Shown here: positions 47,263 to 56,557 of the stretch, piece after piece | Layout of the letters: each line of letters begins with the position of its first letter | How positions within the stretch are numbered: position 1 is the stretch's first letter | NCBI GenBank assembly: GCA_003242735.1 | Contig: QGVH01000005.1 | Location: 62,001 to 126,000 of the forward strand | DNA: 64,000 nucleotides | Reading direction: 5' to 3' | Source of the DNA: a bacterium | GTDB taxonomy: Bacteria > Gemmatimonadota > Gemmatimonadetes > Longimicrobiales > RSA9 | Notes under the pieces: generated by a model | The model's database searches: none | What the model was told of the DNA's origin: nothing | Seen by the model: only the letters and a program-made list of their open reading frames with translations | Made by a program: the position numbers and the translations under genes

Positions 47263-47672
47263 TGTCGCTCCGTCTCGCCGTTCCCGAGCGAGCGCGCCAG
47301 ACGAACGGCGCGACTTTCCAGAACCAGGAGCCGGCGCCCTGCCCTCCCGTACAGAGCCCGGCGAGAGCAGCGGGCCGTCCCTGACCTGGCGAGTCCCAGG
47401 GCTCCAGGACGGGCGCCGCGTGCATTCCCACGCAAGCCCGTACCGGGGCACGGCGGGCCCTTCCCGGACCCGTGAACGCCGCACTCCAGGAACGTGGTCT
47501 CGGCCCCTTTCCGGCTTCTACGCCCCTCCGGAGAGGGTGTTTCGCCGTGCACCGACGCCCCGACGGCGGGCAGCGGCCGTCTGACACCTCGGATGCTGCG
47601 TTCGGCGTGGAGGGTTGCTGGGTCGGCATCCGGCGCGACGTCGCCCGGATGCGTCGGGGCTGGAGGGAGACT
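47263..47672. other. Intergenic between amidase and PBP1A genes
   Basis: No supported gene; the open frames are compositional. It holds the amidase-side hairpin at 47626-47652 and should contain the PBP1A promoter, though no good hexamer pair was found. Confidence 0.45.
47626..47652 (-). terminator. Long inverted repeat downstream of amidase gene
   Basis: GCATCCGG (47626-47633) and CCGGATGC (47645-47652) enclose the palindrome GCGACGTCGC, giving an almost continuous dyad, 20 nt beyond the amidase stop. No T-run follows, so it may be a rho-assisted or RNA-stabilising structure. Confidence 0.4.
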
Positions 47673-49061
47673 TCAGTCCAGCGGCGCGTGGCGCGGCCAG
47701 GGCCGCAGCATCTCGAGCTGACGCGCCACGCCCAGCAGCAGCCCCTCGCCGCCCGGCCGGGCGACGAGCTGCACGGACAGCGGCACGCCGGTGGAGTGGC
47801 GGCTTCCGGTGGGCACCGCAACAGCCGGCCAGCGGGCGTGGTTCCACGGCCCGGTGAACGGCGCGAAGCGCGCGTTCACCGCCACGTTGGCCAGCCAGCC
47901 GCGCTCGCTCCAGCGCTCGGCCCGCGGCGGCGGCGCCGCCAGCGTCGGCGTCACCAGCACGTCCAGCTCGCGGAAGAACTGCGCCATGAGCGAGCCGAAC
48001 GCGTCCCGGTGCTCGGCGCGGAAGAGCCTCAGCCGTCGCGCGATGCGGCCCGCGCGGATGTGGGCGCGGGTACGCGGCTCGAGGACGTCCAGCGTGGCGC
48101 CGAGGGCGGGCCCGGCTTCGTCGAACTCCGTGGCGACGACGGCGAACCAGCCGGCGAACAACCGCAGCCCCAACCCCGCCGGGATCGGCGGATCGGCGCG
48201 CCGGACCTCGTGCCCTGCACGGGCGAGCAGCTCTGCGGTTTCCAGCGTCGCCGCCTCGTACTCGCGGTCCACGCCCACCAGCGGCGCCAGCGGCGACCGC
48301 ACCGACACGCCGATGCGCAGCGGCCGCTCCGGCACGGCCACGTGCGCGAGCTCCGCACGCGCCGCCATCGCGGAGAGCGTCAACGCGGCGTCTTCGACCG
48401 TCGTCGCCAGCACGCCGTTCTCGACCAGGCCGCACCAGTCCGTCGGCCCCATGTCGCACGGCACCACGCCCGGGCCCGGCTTGATGCCGATCAGGCCGCA
48501 CGCCGCGGCGGGGATGCGGATCGAACCCAGCCCGTCGTTGCCGTGAGCGACGGGGACGATCCCCGCTGCGACCGCGGCCGCGCTGCCGCCCGAGGAGCCG
48601 CCCGCGCTCCGGTCCGGCGCCCACGGGCTGCGCGCGATGCCGCTCGCGCCGTCGCTCGTGCCCCACACCCCGAGCTCCGGCATGCGCGTCATGCCGACAA
48701 CGATGGCGCCCGCCGCCCGCAGCCGGGCGACCACCGGGTGATCTGCCGGCGCCGGGTCCAGCGCCGCACGCCGGGCGCCGTGGCTCAGCGGCTCGCCCGC
48801 CACCGCGACGTTGTCCTTCACCGCGACCGGCACCCCCGCCAGCGGCAGGGCGCTCAGGTCCTCCCGCCGCGCCAGCGCCTCGGCCTCCGCGAGCGCCGCC
48901 TCCGCGCGCACGCGCGCGAACGCGCCCACGCGCTCGTCCACCTCTGCGATGCGCTCGAGCGCCGCGCGCACGGTGTCCGTCGGGGACATGCGGCCCGCCC
49001 GTACCTCGCCGGCGATGGCCGCGGCGGTCAATTCCGTGATCCGCACTGTGACTTGCCGCAC
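47673..49061 (-). CDS. Amidase signature family hydrolase
   Basis: About 462 aa. The Ser-cisSer-Lys triad is recognisable: Lys in GVPVAVKDNVAV, the Gly/Ser-rich signature DRSAGGSSGGSAAAVAAGI, and the second serine in GLGSIRIPAAACG (usually GGSIRIPA). C-terminal VAVPTG and GVPLSVQLVARP are also typical. Substrate unknown; the family includes Glu-tRNA amidotransferase A and general amidases, and the absence of GatB/C nearby argues against GatA. The start is uncertain: GTG 49061 or 49046, or TTG 49112, none with a clear ribosome site. Confidence 0.87.
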   Translation of the reverse strand: MRQVTVRITELTAAAIAGEVRAGRMSPTDTVRAALERIAEVDERVGAFARVRAEAALAEAEALARREDLSALPLAGVPVAVKDNVAVAGEPLSHGARRAALDPAPADHPVVARLRAAGAIVVGMTRMPELGVWGTSDGASGIARSPWAPDRSAGGSSGGSAAAVAAGIVPVAHGNDGLGSIRIPAAACGLIGIKPGPGVVPCDMGPTDWCGLVENGVLATTVEDAALTLSAMAARAELAHVAVPERPLRIGVSVRSPLAPLVGVDREYEAATLETAELLARAGHEVRRADPPIPAGLGLRLFAGWFAVVATEFDEAGPALGATLDVLEPRTRAHIRAGRIARRLRLFRAEHRDAFGSLMAQFFRELDVLVTPTLAAPPPRAERWSERGWLANVAVNARFAPFTGPWNHARWPAVAVPTGSRHSTGVPLSVQLVARPGGEGLLLGVARQLEMLRPWPRHAPLD

Positions 49062-49277
49062 CGTCGAGGAGGAACCAGGTACGGAGAGCGGCTGGCGCGA
49101 GTCCTGCGTCAACCGGTTTGTTCACGCGCGAACCAGCAGCACCCTTCCGCGCTCTCGGCCCCCCGCCCCTGCGCGCCTCCACAGTGAGCCGCGATGCTCC
49201 CTATACTCGGCGCGAGCGGCGGTCGGGGGAAGAGGGGACTCGCGCAATCGAGTGAGCCGACCTACCTTGTTGCGCCT

Positions 49278-50489
49278 ATGCCCACGCTCGCCGACATCCA
49301 CGCCGCCCGGGACCGGATCCGCGGCGGCATCGTGCTCACGCCGTGCACGCCCGCGCTGGCGTTCGCGGATGTCGTGCCCGGCCGCCTGTGCGTCAAGCTG
49401 GAGAACCTCCAGCGCACGGGCTCGTTCAAGGACCGTGGCTCGCTGAACCGCCTGCTCGCGCTCTCGCCGGAGGAGCGGCGGCGCGGCGTCGTCACGGCCA
49501 GCGCCGGCAACCACGCGCAGGCGGTGGCCTACCATTGCCAGCGGCTCGGCATCCCCGCCACCGTCGTGATGCCGGAGGGCACACCGCTGATCAAGCTCTC
49601 CAACGCGCGGCGCTACGGCGCGCGGATCGTGCTGTCCGGCGCGACCATCTCGGACGCAATGGTCGAGGCGCGCCGGCTCGAAGCCGAAGAGCGGCTCACC
49701 ATGGTGCACGCCTTCGATGACGACCTCGTCATTGCCGGCCAGGGCACCGTCGGGCTCGAGCTGCTGGAACAGGTCCCGGACCTGACGTGCGTCGTCGTGC
49801 CGATCGGCGGCGGCGGGCTGATCAGCGGCATGGCCGTAGCGCTCAAGGAGAGCCGCCCGGACATCCGCGTGATCGGCGTCGAAGCAGAGGCCGCCGCCTC
49901 CGCCCTGCTCTCCCGGAAGGCGCACCGCATCGTCCACATCGAGACGGCGGAGACCATCGCGGACGGCATCGCGGTCAAGCGGATCGGCGAGCGGACGTTC
50001 CCGCTGATCGAGCGGTACGTGGACGACATCGTCGCCGTCAGCGAGCGCGAGATCGCGACCGCGGTCTATCTGTTGATCGAGCGCCAGAAGGTCGTCGCCG
50101 AGGGCGCCGGCGCCGTCCCCCTCGCCGCGCTGCTCACCGGCAAGGTCCGCACGTCGCCGAACGACGTGACCGTGATGGTCCTGTCCGGCGGCAACATCGA
50201 CGTCAACATCATCGAGCGCATCATCGACCGCGGCCTGGTGGGCGAAGGCCGGCTTGCGCACCTGATGGTGAAGGTGAGGGACCGCCCGGGCGAGCTGGCG
50301 CGGCTCACCGCGATCGTGGCTGAGTGCGGCGCCAATGTGCTCGAGATCGGGCACCGCCGCGCCTTCGCGGACATCTCCGTGGCCGACGTCGAGATCGTCA
50401 TGCACCTCGAGACGCGCGGACGCGACCACGTCGAGGAGATCATCCAGCGGTTGGAAGCGGAGGGGCTGAGGGTCGAGGAGGACATCTGA
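49278..50489 (+). CDS. ilvA: Threonine ammonia-lyase with ACT domain
   Basis: Encodes 403 aa from ATG 49278. PLP-binding K51 in GSFKDRG, SAGNHAQAVAYH, the phosphate loop PIGGGGLISGMA and Ser-rich VMVLSGGNID identify the fold type II dehydratase. The C-terminal ~75 residues (LMVKVRDRPGELARLTAIVA) are a single ACT domain, as in the short tdcB/ilvA type. It deaminates threonine to 2-oxobutanoate, feeding isoleucine synthesis or catabolism. Its 3' end overlaps the convergent sirtuin gene by 50 bp. Confidence 0.93.
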   Translation: MPTLADIHAARDRIRGGIVLTPCTPALAFADVVPGRLCVKLENLQRTGSFKDRGSLNRLLALSPEERRRGVVTASAGNHAQAVAYHCQRLGIPATVVMPEGTPLIKLSNARRYGARIVLSGATISDAMVEARRLEAEERLTMVHAFDDDLVIAGQGTVGLELLEQVPDLTCVVVPIGGGGLISGMAVALKESRPDIRVIGVEAEAAASALLSRKAHRIVHIETAETIADGIAVKRIGERTFPLIERYVDDIVAVSEREIATAVYLLIERQKVVAEGAGAVPLAALLTGKVRTSPNDVTVMVLSGGNIDVNIIERIIDRGLVGEGRLAHLMVKVRDRPGELARLTAIVAECGANVLEIGHRRAFADISVADVEIVMHLETRGRDHVEEIIQRLEAEGLRVEEDI

Positions 50490-51231
50490 GCCGTCCCTCG
50501 TCCGCCCACACCGCTTCCACCAGCGCCGGCAGAACCTTTGCCGCCGGGCCGGTCAGGTGCCACTCGTCCGGCCCGAGCGGCGCGTCCGGCGGCGCGGTGT
50601 TGACCACCACGATCGCCGCCCCGGCGCGTCTGGCGAGTGGAACCAGCCCGGCCGCGGGGTACACCACGCCCGACGTTCCGATCACGAGCAGCGCGTCACA
50701 ATCTCCGGCCGCCGCGACGGCCCGCTCGAACGCGCCCGGCGGCAGCGACTCGCCGAACCACACCACGTCCGGCCGCAGCGGCGCGCCGCACGCCGGGCAG
50801 CGCGGCGGCACGGCGCCGTCGTCCCACGCCTCGACCAGCCGCCCCTCCCGCGAGCACTTCGTGCGCTGGATGCGGCCGTGCAGCTCGATCACGTTGCGGC
50901 TGCCCGCCCGCTCGTGCAGCCCATCCACGTTCTGCGTGATCAGCGTGAAGCGTGGGACGAGCGTCTCGATGCAGACCAGCGCGTGGTGCGCCGGGTTCGG
51001 CTCGGCCTTCGCCACCCGCGAGCGCCGCCACTCGTACCAGCGCCAGACCAGCGCCGGGTCGCGCGCGAACGCTTCCGGCGTGGCCAGGTCTTCGGGCCGG
51101 TAGCGCGCCCACAGCCCCGTCTGCGGATCGCGGAACGTGGGCAGCCCGCTCTCGGCCGAGATGCCCGCGCCCGTCAGCGCCGCGATGTGACGCGCGGCAC
51201 GCAACCGTCGGATCAGCGCTTCGTCGAACAT
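50440..51231 (-). CDS. cobB: NAD-dependent protein deacylase, sirtuin class III
   Basis: Encodes 263 aa from ATG 51231 (TTG 51237 would add two residues). NAD-binding GAGISAESGLPTFRD, catalytic His in QNVDGLHERAGSRNVIELHG, and GTSGVVYPAAGLV are intact. The zinc site has KCSREG and CPACG; the missing partner of the first pair is also absent in E. coli CobB. Y66 and R69 (WYEWRR) form the Y-x-x-R motif linked to desuccinylase and demalonylase activity. The 3' end runs 50 bp into ilvA on the other strand. Confidence 0.93.
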   Translation of the reverse strand: MFDEALIRRLRAARHIAALTGAGISAESGLPTFRDPQTGLWARYRPEDLATPEAFARDPALVWRWYEWRRSRVAKAEPNPAHHALVCIETLVPRFTLITQNVDGLHERAGSRNVIELHGRIQRTKCSREGRLVEAWDDGAVPPRCPACGAPLRPDVVWFGESLPPGAFERAVAAAGDCDALLVIGTSGVVYPAAGLVPLARRAGAAIVVVNTAPPDAPLGPDEWHLTGPAAKVLPALVEAVWADEGRLRCPPRPSAPPLPTAG

Positions 51232-51346
51232 GCGCAAAGTATCGCGCCGCTGCGCGAGGAACGCCAGGTGCGCGCTGCGGCCGCGACGCGCCCGTGTCGA
51301 GGGAGGTCCTCCTGTCTTTGCGTCGCTCCGCCGGATCCGAGCCCTC

Positions 51347-52789
51347 TCACACCACCACCCGGCGCCACCGCCCGCGGCGGAACACCAGCGCGCTCAGCAC
51401 GCTCAGCGCGGAGAACGAACAGGCGAGGGCGATGAACACGCCGTCCGCGCCCAGGCCCAGCGGGAACGCGAGCATCCACGCCAGCGGGAACTCGAACACC
51501 CAGATGCTCGCCAGGTTCAGAAGCGTTGCGGTCCAGACGTCGCCCGCGCCGTTGAACGCCTGCGTGAGCACCGCCCCGAAGGCGTACGGATAGAAACCCA
51601 GGCTCACGATGCGCAGGCAGCGGATGGCGTATGCGCTCGTGGCCCCGTCGGTGCCGAACAGAGCGATGATTCCCGGCGCCGCGATGAGGGACACGGTCGC
51701 GGCGCTGCCCAGGAGGACGAGGTTCATGAGCCCGGCCAGCCAGACGGCGCGCTCCGCCCGGTCCGGATCCCCGGCCCCCAGCCCCTGCCCCACCATCGTG
51801 GCCGCCGCGTTGCCGAAGCCCCACGCGGGCAGCAGCGCGAACAGGATGACGCGGATGGCGATCGTGTACCCCGCCAGCGCCTCACTGCCGAACTCCGCGA
51901 TGATGCGTGCGAGCCCGATCCAGCTCACCGTGCCGATGAGTCCCTGGAGCGTCCCCGTGCCGGAGAGACGGACGAGCCGCCACATGATCGCCGGCTGGAT
52001 GCGCACGTGTCTCCCCCGGATGCGCAGGCGCCCGTCCGCGCGGAGCAGTACGCCGAGCTGGAACGCGACGCCGGTCGCGCGGCTCACCGCCGTTGCCACC
52101 GCCGCGCCGGTCACGCCCATCGCGGGGAACGGGCCGAGCCCGAAGATGAGCAGCGGATCCAGGGCGATGTTGAGCCCGTTGGCCAACCACAGCACGCGCA
52201 TGGCGACCGCCGCGTCGCCCGCGCCGCGGAACGCCGCGTTCAGCAGGAAGAGCAGCAGGACGACGCCGCTGCTGCCGAGCGAAACCGCGGTGTAGCCGGC
52301 GCCCACCGCCACCACGTCCGCGGACGCGCCCATGAGGCGCAGCAGCGGGCGCGCATAGACGATGCCCGCAACACCCAGCACCGCCGCGAGCGCGGCGCCC
52401 AGCGCCACCGCCTGCACCGTCGCCCGCGCCGCGGCGTCCTCGTCCTGCTCGCCGATGCGCCGGGCGACCAGCGCGGTCACGCCGATGCCGACCCCGGCCG
52501 CCACCGTGTACACCAGCGACAGGAGCGTCTCGGTCAGCCCGACCGCCGCCACCGCCTCCGCGCCCAGCATGGACACGAAGAAGATGTCCACCACGGCGAA
52601 CACGGACTCCATGAGCATCTCGAGCACCATGGGGATCGCGAGCAGCAGCACCGCGCGGCCCACCGGCCCGCGCGTCGGGTCGCTGCCGCGGCCCCAGACG
52701 GCGTCGCTCACGGTCCGCCACCAGCGGCCCCGCGCCTCCTGCACCGGCCCCGGCGCCCCATCCACCTGCACACCCATCGCATCGCCCAT
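51347..52789 (-). CDS. MATE-family multidrug/cation exporter
   Basis: Encodes 480 aa with twelve helices in two six-helix halves: LLLAIPMVLEMLMESVFAVV and FFVSMLGAEAVAAVGLTETL in the first, IGTVSWIGLARIIAEFGSEA and GFGNAAATMVGQGLGAGDPD in the second, typical of NorM/DinF-type antiporters. It couples Na+ or H+ influx to drug or metabolite export. ATG 52789 is chosen; ATG 52777 is also possible. A strong terminator of the preceding gene lies immediately upstream (52809-52851), so it should have its own promoter or rely on read-through. Confidence 0.9.
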   Translation of the reverse strand: MGDAMGVQVDGAPGPVQEARGRWWRTVSDAVWGRGSDPTRGPVGRAVLLLAIPMVLEMLMESVFAVVDIFFVSMLGAEAVAAVGLTETLLSLVYTVAAGVGIGVTALVARRIGEQDEDAAARATVQAVALGAALAAVLGVAGIVYARPLLRLMGASADVVAVGAGYTAVSLGSSGVVLLLFLLNAAFRGAGDAAVAMRVLWLANGLNIALDPLLIFGLGPFPAMGVTGAAVATAVSRATGVAFQLGVLLRADGRLRIRGRHVRIQPAIMWRLVRLSGTGTLQGLIGTVSWIGLARIIAEFGSEALAGYTIAIRVILFALLPAWGFGNAAATMVGQGLGAGDPDRAERAVWLAGLMNLVLLGSAATVSLIAAPGIIALFGTDGATSAYAIRCLRIVSLGFYPYAFGAVLTQAFNGAGDVWTATLLNLASIWVFEFPLAWMLAFPLGLGADGVFIALACSFSALSVLSALVFRRGRWRRVVV

Positions 52790-52808
52790 CGTCTTCGGAC
52801 TCACACCG

Positions 52809-52851
52809 AAAAAGGAGCCGCCCCCGGAGCCGAGGCGCCGGGGGCGGCTCC
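52809..52851 (-). terminator. Strong intrinsic terminator of oxidoreductase gene
   Basis: A perfect 14-bp stem, GGAGCCGCCCCCGG (52814-52827) with CCGGGGGCGGCTCC (52838-52851), 10-nt loop. On the minus strand it is followed by TTTTT (52813-52809), 20 nt after the stop of the gene at 52872-53867. Confidence 0.88.
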
Positions 52852-52871
52852 CTGCGTACGCCGCCGCGCAC

Positions 52872-53867
52872 TCAGCGCAGCGAGACCGGCTCCCCGGAGG
52901 CCAGACTCGCCGCCTCCGCATCCAGCAGTCGGGCGACCGCCAGCGCGTCGTCCATCGTCACCCGCAGGTCGCGCCGCCCGTCGCGCACGGCTTCGAGGAA
53001 GTGAAGCACCTCCGCCTCGTAGCCCGTGGTGGCCGGCAACGGGACGGGCCGCGTCTCGCCGCCGCGGGTGAGCAGCAGCGGGTCGTCGCGGTCGTGCGCG
53101 AAGTCGGCCACGGCGTCCTCGAACTCGACCCGATAACGCATGTGGAAGGGGAACCCGGGATCGTCCACCCACCCTCCCGTCGCCGCGATCGACGGATCCC
53201 CGCCTCCGTAGCGGTAGCGGGTGGTGAACCGGCTCGCATCACCGACCGTGTGCACCGCGGCCGGCTCGCCGAAGCACCAGAGCACGAAGTCCGCGTCGTG
53301 GACGTGCAGCTCGTGCAGCGGACCACCCGTCAGCTCGACGTTCCTGTAGAAGTGCGGCGACCAGTCCGGCTGCGCGCCCACGCGCTCGAAGCTCGCGCTG
53401 CGGACCGCGCCGAACACGCCCGTGCGGATCTGCTCGTAGAGCCACGGCCAGCCCGGCCAGAAGCGCATGCACATGGCGGGCATGCAGAGCGTCGAGGCGC
53501 GGGCCGCGGCCTCGGCCAGCGGGCGGACCGCCTCCGCCGTGAGCGCCACCGGCTTCTCCACGATCACGTGCTTGCCCGCGGCGAGCGCGGCCAGCGCCAG
53601 CTCGACGTGGCTGTCCGTGTGCGTGCAGATGCTGACGACGTGGATCCGCTCGTCCGCGAGCAGCTCGTCCGCGCTGGTGTAGATCCGCGTCTCCGGAGGA
53701 AGTGCGCCAGTCTGCGATTGCTGTGCCAGGTTGCCGCCCCCGGACCGCATCGAGCGGCTGTAGATGCCGATCAGGCGGCAGTCGATGCCGGCCTCCGCCG
53801 CCGCGGCGTACGCGGCCGCGTGCGTGCGCCCCATCACGCCGTACCCGATGATGCCGACGCCGATCAC
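52872..53867 (-). CDS. Gfo/Idh/MocA-family oxidoreductase
   Basis: Encodes 331 aa from GTG 53867, which has GGAGG 7 nt upstream. The Rossmann N-terminus VIGVGIIGYGVMGRTHA has GxGxxG; the EKP motif is AGKHVIVEKPVAL. The C-terminal β-sheet domain contains GGPLHELHVHDADFVLWCFG with the conserved D/H pair. It probably oxidises a sugar, inositol or related polyol with NAD(P). A possible 19-codon upstream frame overlaps the start (GTGA). Confidence 0.9.
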   Translation of the reverse strand: MIGVGIIGYGVMGRTHAAAYAAAAEAGIDCRLIGIYSRSMRSGGGNLAQQSQTGALPPETRIYTSADELLADERIHVVSICTHTDSHVELALAALAAGKHVIVEKPVALTAEAVRPLAEAAARASTLCMPAMCMRFWPGWPWLYEQIRTGVFGAVRSASFERVGAQPDWSPHFYRNVELTGGPLHELHVHDADFVLWCFGEPAAVHTVGDASRFTTRYRYGGGDPSIAATGGWVDDPGFPFHMRYRVEFEDAVADFAHDRDDPLLLTRGGETRPVPLPATTGYEAEVLHFLEAVRDGRRDLRVTMDDALAVARLLDAEAASLASGEPVSLR

Positions 53868-53923
53868 GGTTCGGCCTCCAGGCGCAGCGGTCGCCGCGTG
53901 GTTCGTGACACCGTCGTCGTCAT
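53864..53923 (-). CDS. Possible 19-aa upstream leader frame
   Basis: ATG 53923 with GGGAGCGAGG upstream opens a 19-codon frame rich in Thr, Arg and Leu. Its TGA overlaps the GTG start of the oxidoreductase. It could be a translational-coupling leader or chance; no homology is recognised. Confidence 0.3.
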   Translation of the reverse strand: MTTTVSRTTRRPLRLEAEP

Positions 53924-54161
53924 TGCCTCGCTCCCGGAGAATTCGGACGCGGCCGAAGCCACCGGACAACCTACAACGCGGCACGCCTCGCCGCGAGGAC
54001 AGCGGCACCCCCGCGCCGTCCTCGCGATCCGCGCCCTCATCGCCGCCCGCGCCTCCGCGTGAGGGGACGCCGCGTCTTCCGGGGCGTGGAAGGCGCGGAG
54101 CTCGGGATCACACGGAGCCGAGGAACGTGTGGAGCCGGCCCTACAAGACCGAGAGGGGGAC

Positions 54162-54896
54162 CTACGCCGCCCGGGCCTCGCCGCGCTCGGGCCCGCCGCG
54201 CTCGCTCACCTCCGCCGACTTCGCGCGGACGCCGATGCCGTGCTCCATCACCAGACCGGCGACGGCGCCGCCGATCAGCGGGCCGGCCCAGTAGACCAGG
54301 TGGTCCGTCCACGCGCCGGAGACGAGCGCCGGGCCGAACGCGCGCGCCGGATTGACCGCCCCGCCGGTCAACGGCCCGAACGCCAGGATGTCCGCAGCGA
54401 TGGTGAGGCCGATGGCGATCGGGAACACCGACGCGGGCGCCCGCTCGTCCACCGCCGTGCCGAACACGACGAGCACCAGGAAGAACGTGCCGATCGCCTC
54501 CAGCACGATGCCGGCCAGCGCGCTCACGTTCGGCGCCAGCGCAGGAGTCCCCTCGCCCACCGCGAACCGGCCGAACGCGGCAGCGACGATCAGCGCCGCC
54601 ACCACGGCGCCGACGATCTGGGCGGCCCAGTACACCGCCGCCTGCCGGATCGGCATCCGGCCCGCCACCACGAAGCCCAGGGTGATCGCCGGGTTGAAAT
54701 GGGCGCCGGAGATCGCGGCGAGCGCGGCCACCATCACCAGGATCGCGAGCCCGTGCGCGAACGCCACGGCCACCAGACTGCTCGGTTCCGACTCGCCCGC
54801 CAGCGTCGCGGCGTTGATCGCGAGCACACCGGCGAACACCAGCGTGAACGTGCCGATCGCTTCGGCGAGGGCGATCCGCGTGGGAGATCTGACCAT
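54162..54896 (-). CDS. Aquaporin (MIP family), AqpZ-like
   Basis: Encodes 244 aa from ATG 54896 (GGAAGGAG upstream). Six helices and both NPA half-helices are present: SGAHFNPAITLG and GGAVNPARAFGPA. The residue after the second NPAR is Ala, not the Asp typical of glycerol facilitators, which favours a water channel. N-terminal AEAIGTFTLVFAG is typical. It mediates rapid water flux in osmoregulation. Confidence 0.93.
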   Translation of the reverse strand: MVRSPTRIALAEAIGTFTLVFAGVLAINAATLAGESEPSSLVAVAFAHGLAILVMVAALAAISGAHFNPAITLGFVVAGRMPIRQAAVYWAAQIVGAVVAALIVAAAFGRFAVGEGTPALAPNVSALAGIVLEAIGTFFLVLVVFGTAVDERAPASVFPIAIGLTIAADILAFGPLTGGAVNPARAFGPALVSGAWTDHLVYWAGPLIGGAVAGLVMEHGIGVRAKSAEVSERGGPERGEARAA

Positions 54897-55125
54897 AGGG
54901 CGCGCCGCTCCTTCCCGGGAAAACCGCGCCGCACGCGCGGCAGCGGTGGCGCGCCGGGGAGCCAGACACGTGCCACGCGCCGCCCTGCCTCCTTCACCCC
55001 GGCCCCGCCCGCGCCGCTGGCTCCGCCCACGCGGTGCAACCACACGACGAGCGGCCGCGCACGCGCCCCCGTACGCGGCCGCAGTCGTCGCCGACGCTGC
55101 GCCCTGCACGCGGCCTCGGTCTGCC

Positions 55126-56061
55126 TCAGTCCGCCACGTCGATGTGCCGCGCGATCACCTCCCGCGCGCGCCGCACATCCTCGACGCGCTGGTTGCCCGC
55201 CTCGCGCTCGATCACGAGGTCCACACGCAGCTCCGCTGCACGCAGCACATCGAAGAACGCGGCCCAGTCCACCTGGCCCTCCCCCACGGGCACCTCGGTG
55301 CCCCATTCGCCCGGCCGCCCGGACGCGATCGCATCCTTGATGTGCACCTGCCGCACCCACGGCGCCAGCCGGCGCAACGCCTGCACCGGGTCGCCCATGC
55401 CGTACAGGATCATGTTCGCCGGGTCGAAGTTCACGCCCACACCGGTGTCGCCCAGGTCGTCCAGCAACTCCGCCAGCGTGTCCGCCGTCTCCTGCCCGGT
55501 CTCCAGCGCCACCCGCACGCCCCGCTCCGCGAAGACGCGCGCGACCTCACGGATCCGATCCGCCAGGACGCCACGGCGCGGGTCCGAGGGGTCGTGCGGG
55601 ATGAACCCCGCATGGAACGTGACCAGCGTGATGCCCAGCACCTCCGCGAGGCGCGCGCTCTCCTGCGCCACCACCCGGTTCGCTCCCCACGTCTCGTCCG
55701 GCACGAGCCCGCCGGTGCGACGGATCGACTCCAGCGTGCTGTAGTCCTCGCCCACCGGCTCCATCATCCCCGAGACGATCCGGATGCCGGCCGCGTCGAA
55801 CGCCGCGCGCACCTCGTCCAGCGGCAGCGCGCCCGAGCGGATCGGCTCCAGCGCGAGCTGCACCGCATTCAGACCCGTCGCACGCACGCGGGCCACCAGC
55901 TCCTGGACCGTGCGCGGCCGGAGCGACCACGTGCACACCGCCAGCCGCGGGCGGAGCTGCACGCCCGGACCCGCCCGCTCCGGCTTCGGATCCGGCACTC
56001 CACCCGCACCGCCCCCGGAGCCACGCTCGGGCTCCGGGACGACGACGTCGTTCTCTGCCAT
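55126..56061 (-). CDS. Sugar phosphate isomerase/epimerase family protein
   Basis: Encodes 311 aa from ATG 56061 (AGGA upstream). An unstructured Gly/Pro-rich N-terminus of ~35 residues precedes a xylose isomerase-like TIM barrel: AVCTWSLRPRTVQELVARVR, VTFHAGFIPHD, VALETGQETADTL, VGVNFDPANMILYG, VRQVHIKDAI and GEGQVDWAAFFDVL. Metal ligands (Glu of ALETG, Asp of NFDPAN, His of VHIKD, Glu near the end) are in place. It resembles hydroxypyruvate isomerase/IolE-type enzymes and may act with the Gfo/Idh/MocA oxidoreductase nearby in polyol metabolism. Confidence 0.85.
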   Translation of the reverse strand: MAENDVVVPEPERGSGGGAGGVPDPKPERAGPGVQLRPRLAVCTWSLRPRTVQELVARVRATGLNAVQLALEPIRSGALPLDEVRAAFDAAGIRIVSGMMEPVGEDYSTLESIRRTGGLVPDETWGANRVVAQESARLAEVLGITLVTFHAGFIPHDPSDPRRGVLADRIREVARVFAERGVRVALETGQETADTLAELLDDLGDTGVGVNFDPANMILYGMGDPVQALRRLAPWVRQVHIKDAIASGRPGEWGTEVPVGEGQVDWAAFFDVLRAAELRVDLVIEREAGNQRVEDVRRAREVIARHIDVAD

Positions 56062-56083
56062 CACGTCCTGCCTTCCGCTCGGG

Positions 56084-56557
56084 TCATCGCGACTTCGCCA
56101 TCGACTCCAGCCGCTCGAGGTGCTTGGCCAGCACCTCCCGACTGGTCCTCAGATACTCCACGATCAGCGCCAGCTCCTCGTCCGAATACCGCGCGGCGAC
56201 CTCCTGCCCCTCCTGCCCCAGGGGGCCCCAGATCCGCGCGATCTCCTCACGCGCCCGGTCCGTCAGCTCCACGTACACCCGCCGCCGGTCCCGCTCATCC
56301 CGGACCCGCCGCACGTACCCCGCCCGCTCCAGCCGGTCGATGAGCGCTGTCGTCGCGCCGGTGGTCAACCGCGCTTCCCGCGCCAGCTCCGTCGCCGTCA
56401 CGGGCCCGCGCCGGTCCAGGACTCCCAGGCACCGGAGGTCCGTGGGGTTGATCCCCAGCAGGTCCGCGGCCGCGTCGTCGAACGCCCGCGTCGCCTCCTG
56501 CTCCAGCCGCAGCTCGGTGAACAGCTCCTCGAGAAGGACCCGACGATTACTTGACAA
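56084..56557 (-). CDS. MarR-family transcriptional regulator
   Basis: Encodes 157 aa starting at TTG 56557. wHTH: VTATELAREARLTTGATTAL, with the wing RRVRDERDRRRVYVELT. Helices at both ends make the dimer interface. The start lies inside a palindromic control region shared with the divergent FAD monooxygenase gene, so it probably represses both. An adequate GGAG lies 8 nt upstream of the TTG on the minus strand. The gene is 22 nt upstream of the isomerase-like gene, suggesting one transcript. Confidence 0.88.
   Translation of the reverse strand: MSSNRRVLLEELFTELRLEQEATRAFDDAAADLLGINPTDLRCLGVLDRRGPVTATELAREARLTTGATTALIDRLERAGYVRRVRDERDRRRVYVELTDRAREEIARIWGPLGQEGQEVAARYSDEELALIVEYLRTSREVLAKHLERLESMAKSR

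Noticed and set aside
44731..47475. A 914-codon open frame on the plus strand
   Set aside because: It is the antisense shadow of the PBP1A gene; the product is Arg/His/Leu-rich with no domains, while the opposite strand has all PBP motifs.
54352..56343. A 663-codon plus-strand open frame
   Set aside because: Antisense to the aquaporin, isomerase-like and MarR genes, which carry clear family motifs.
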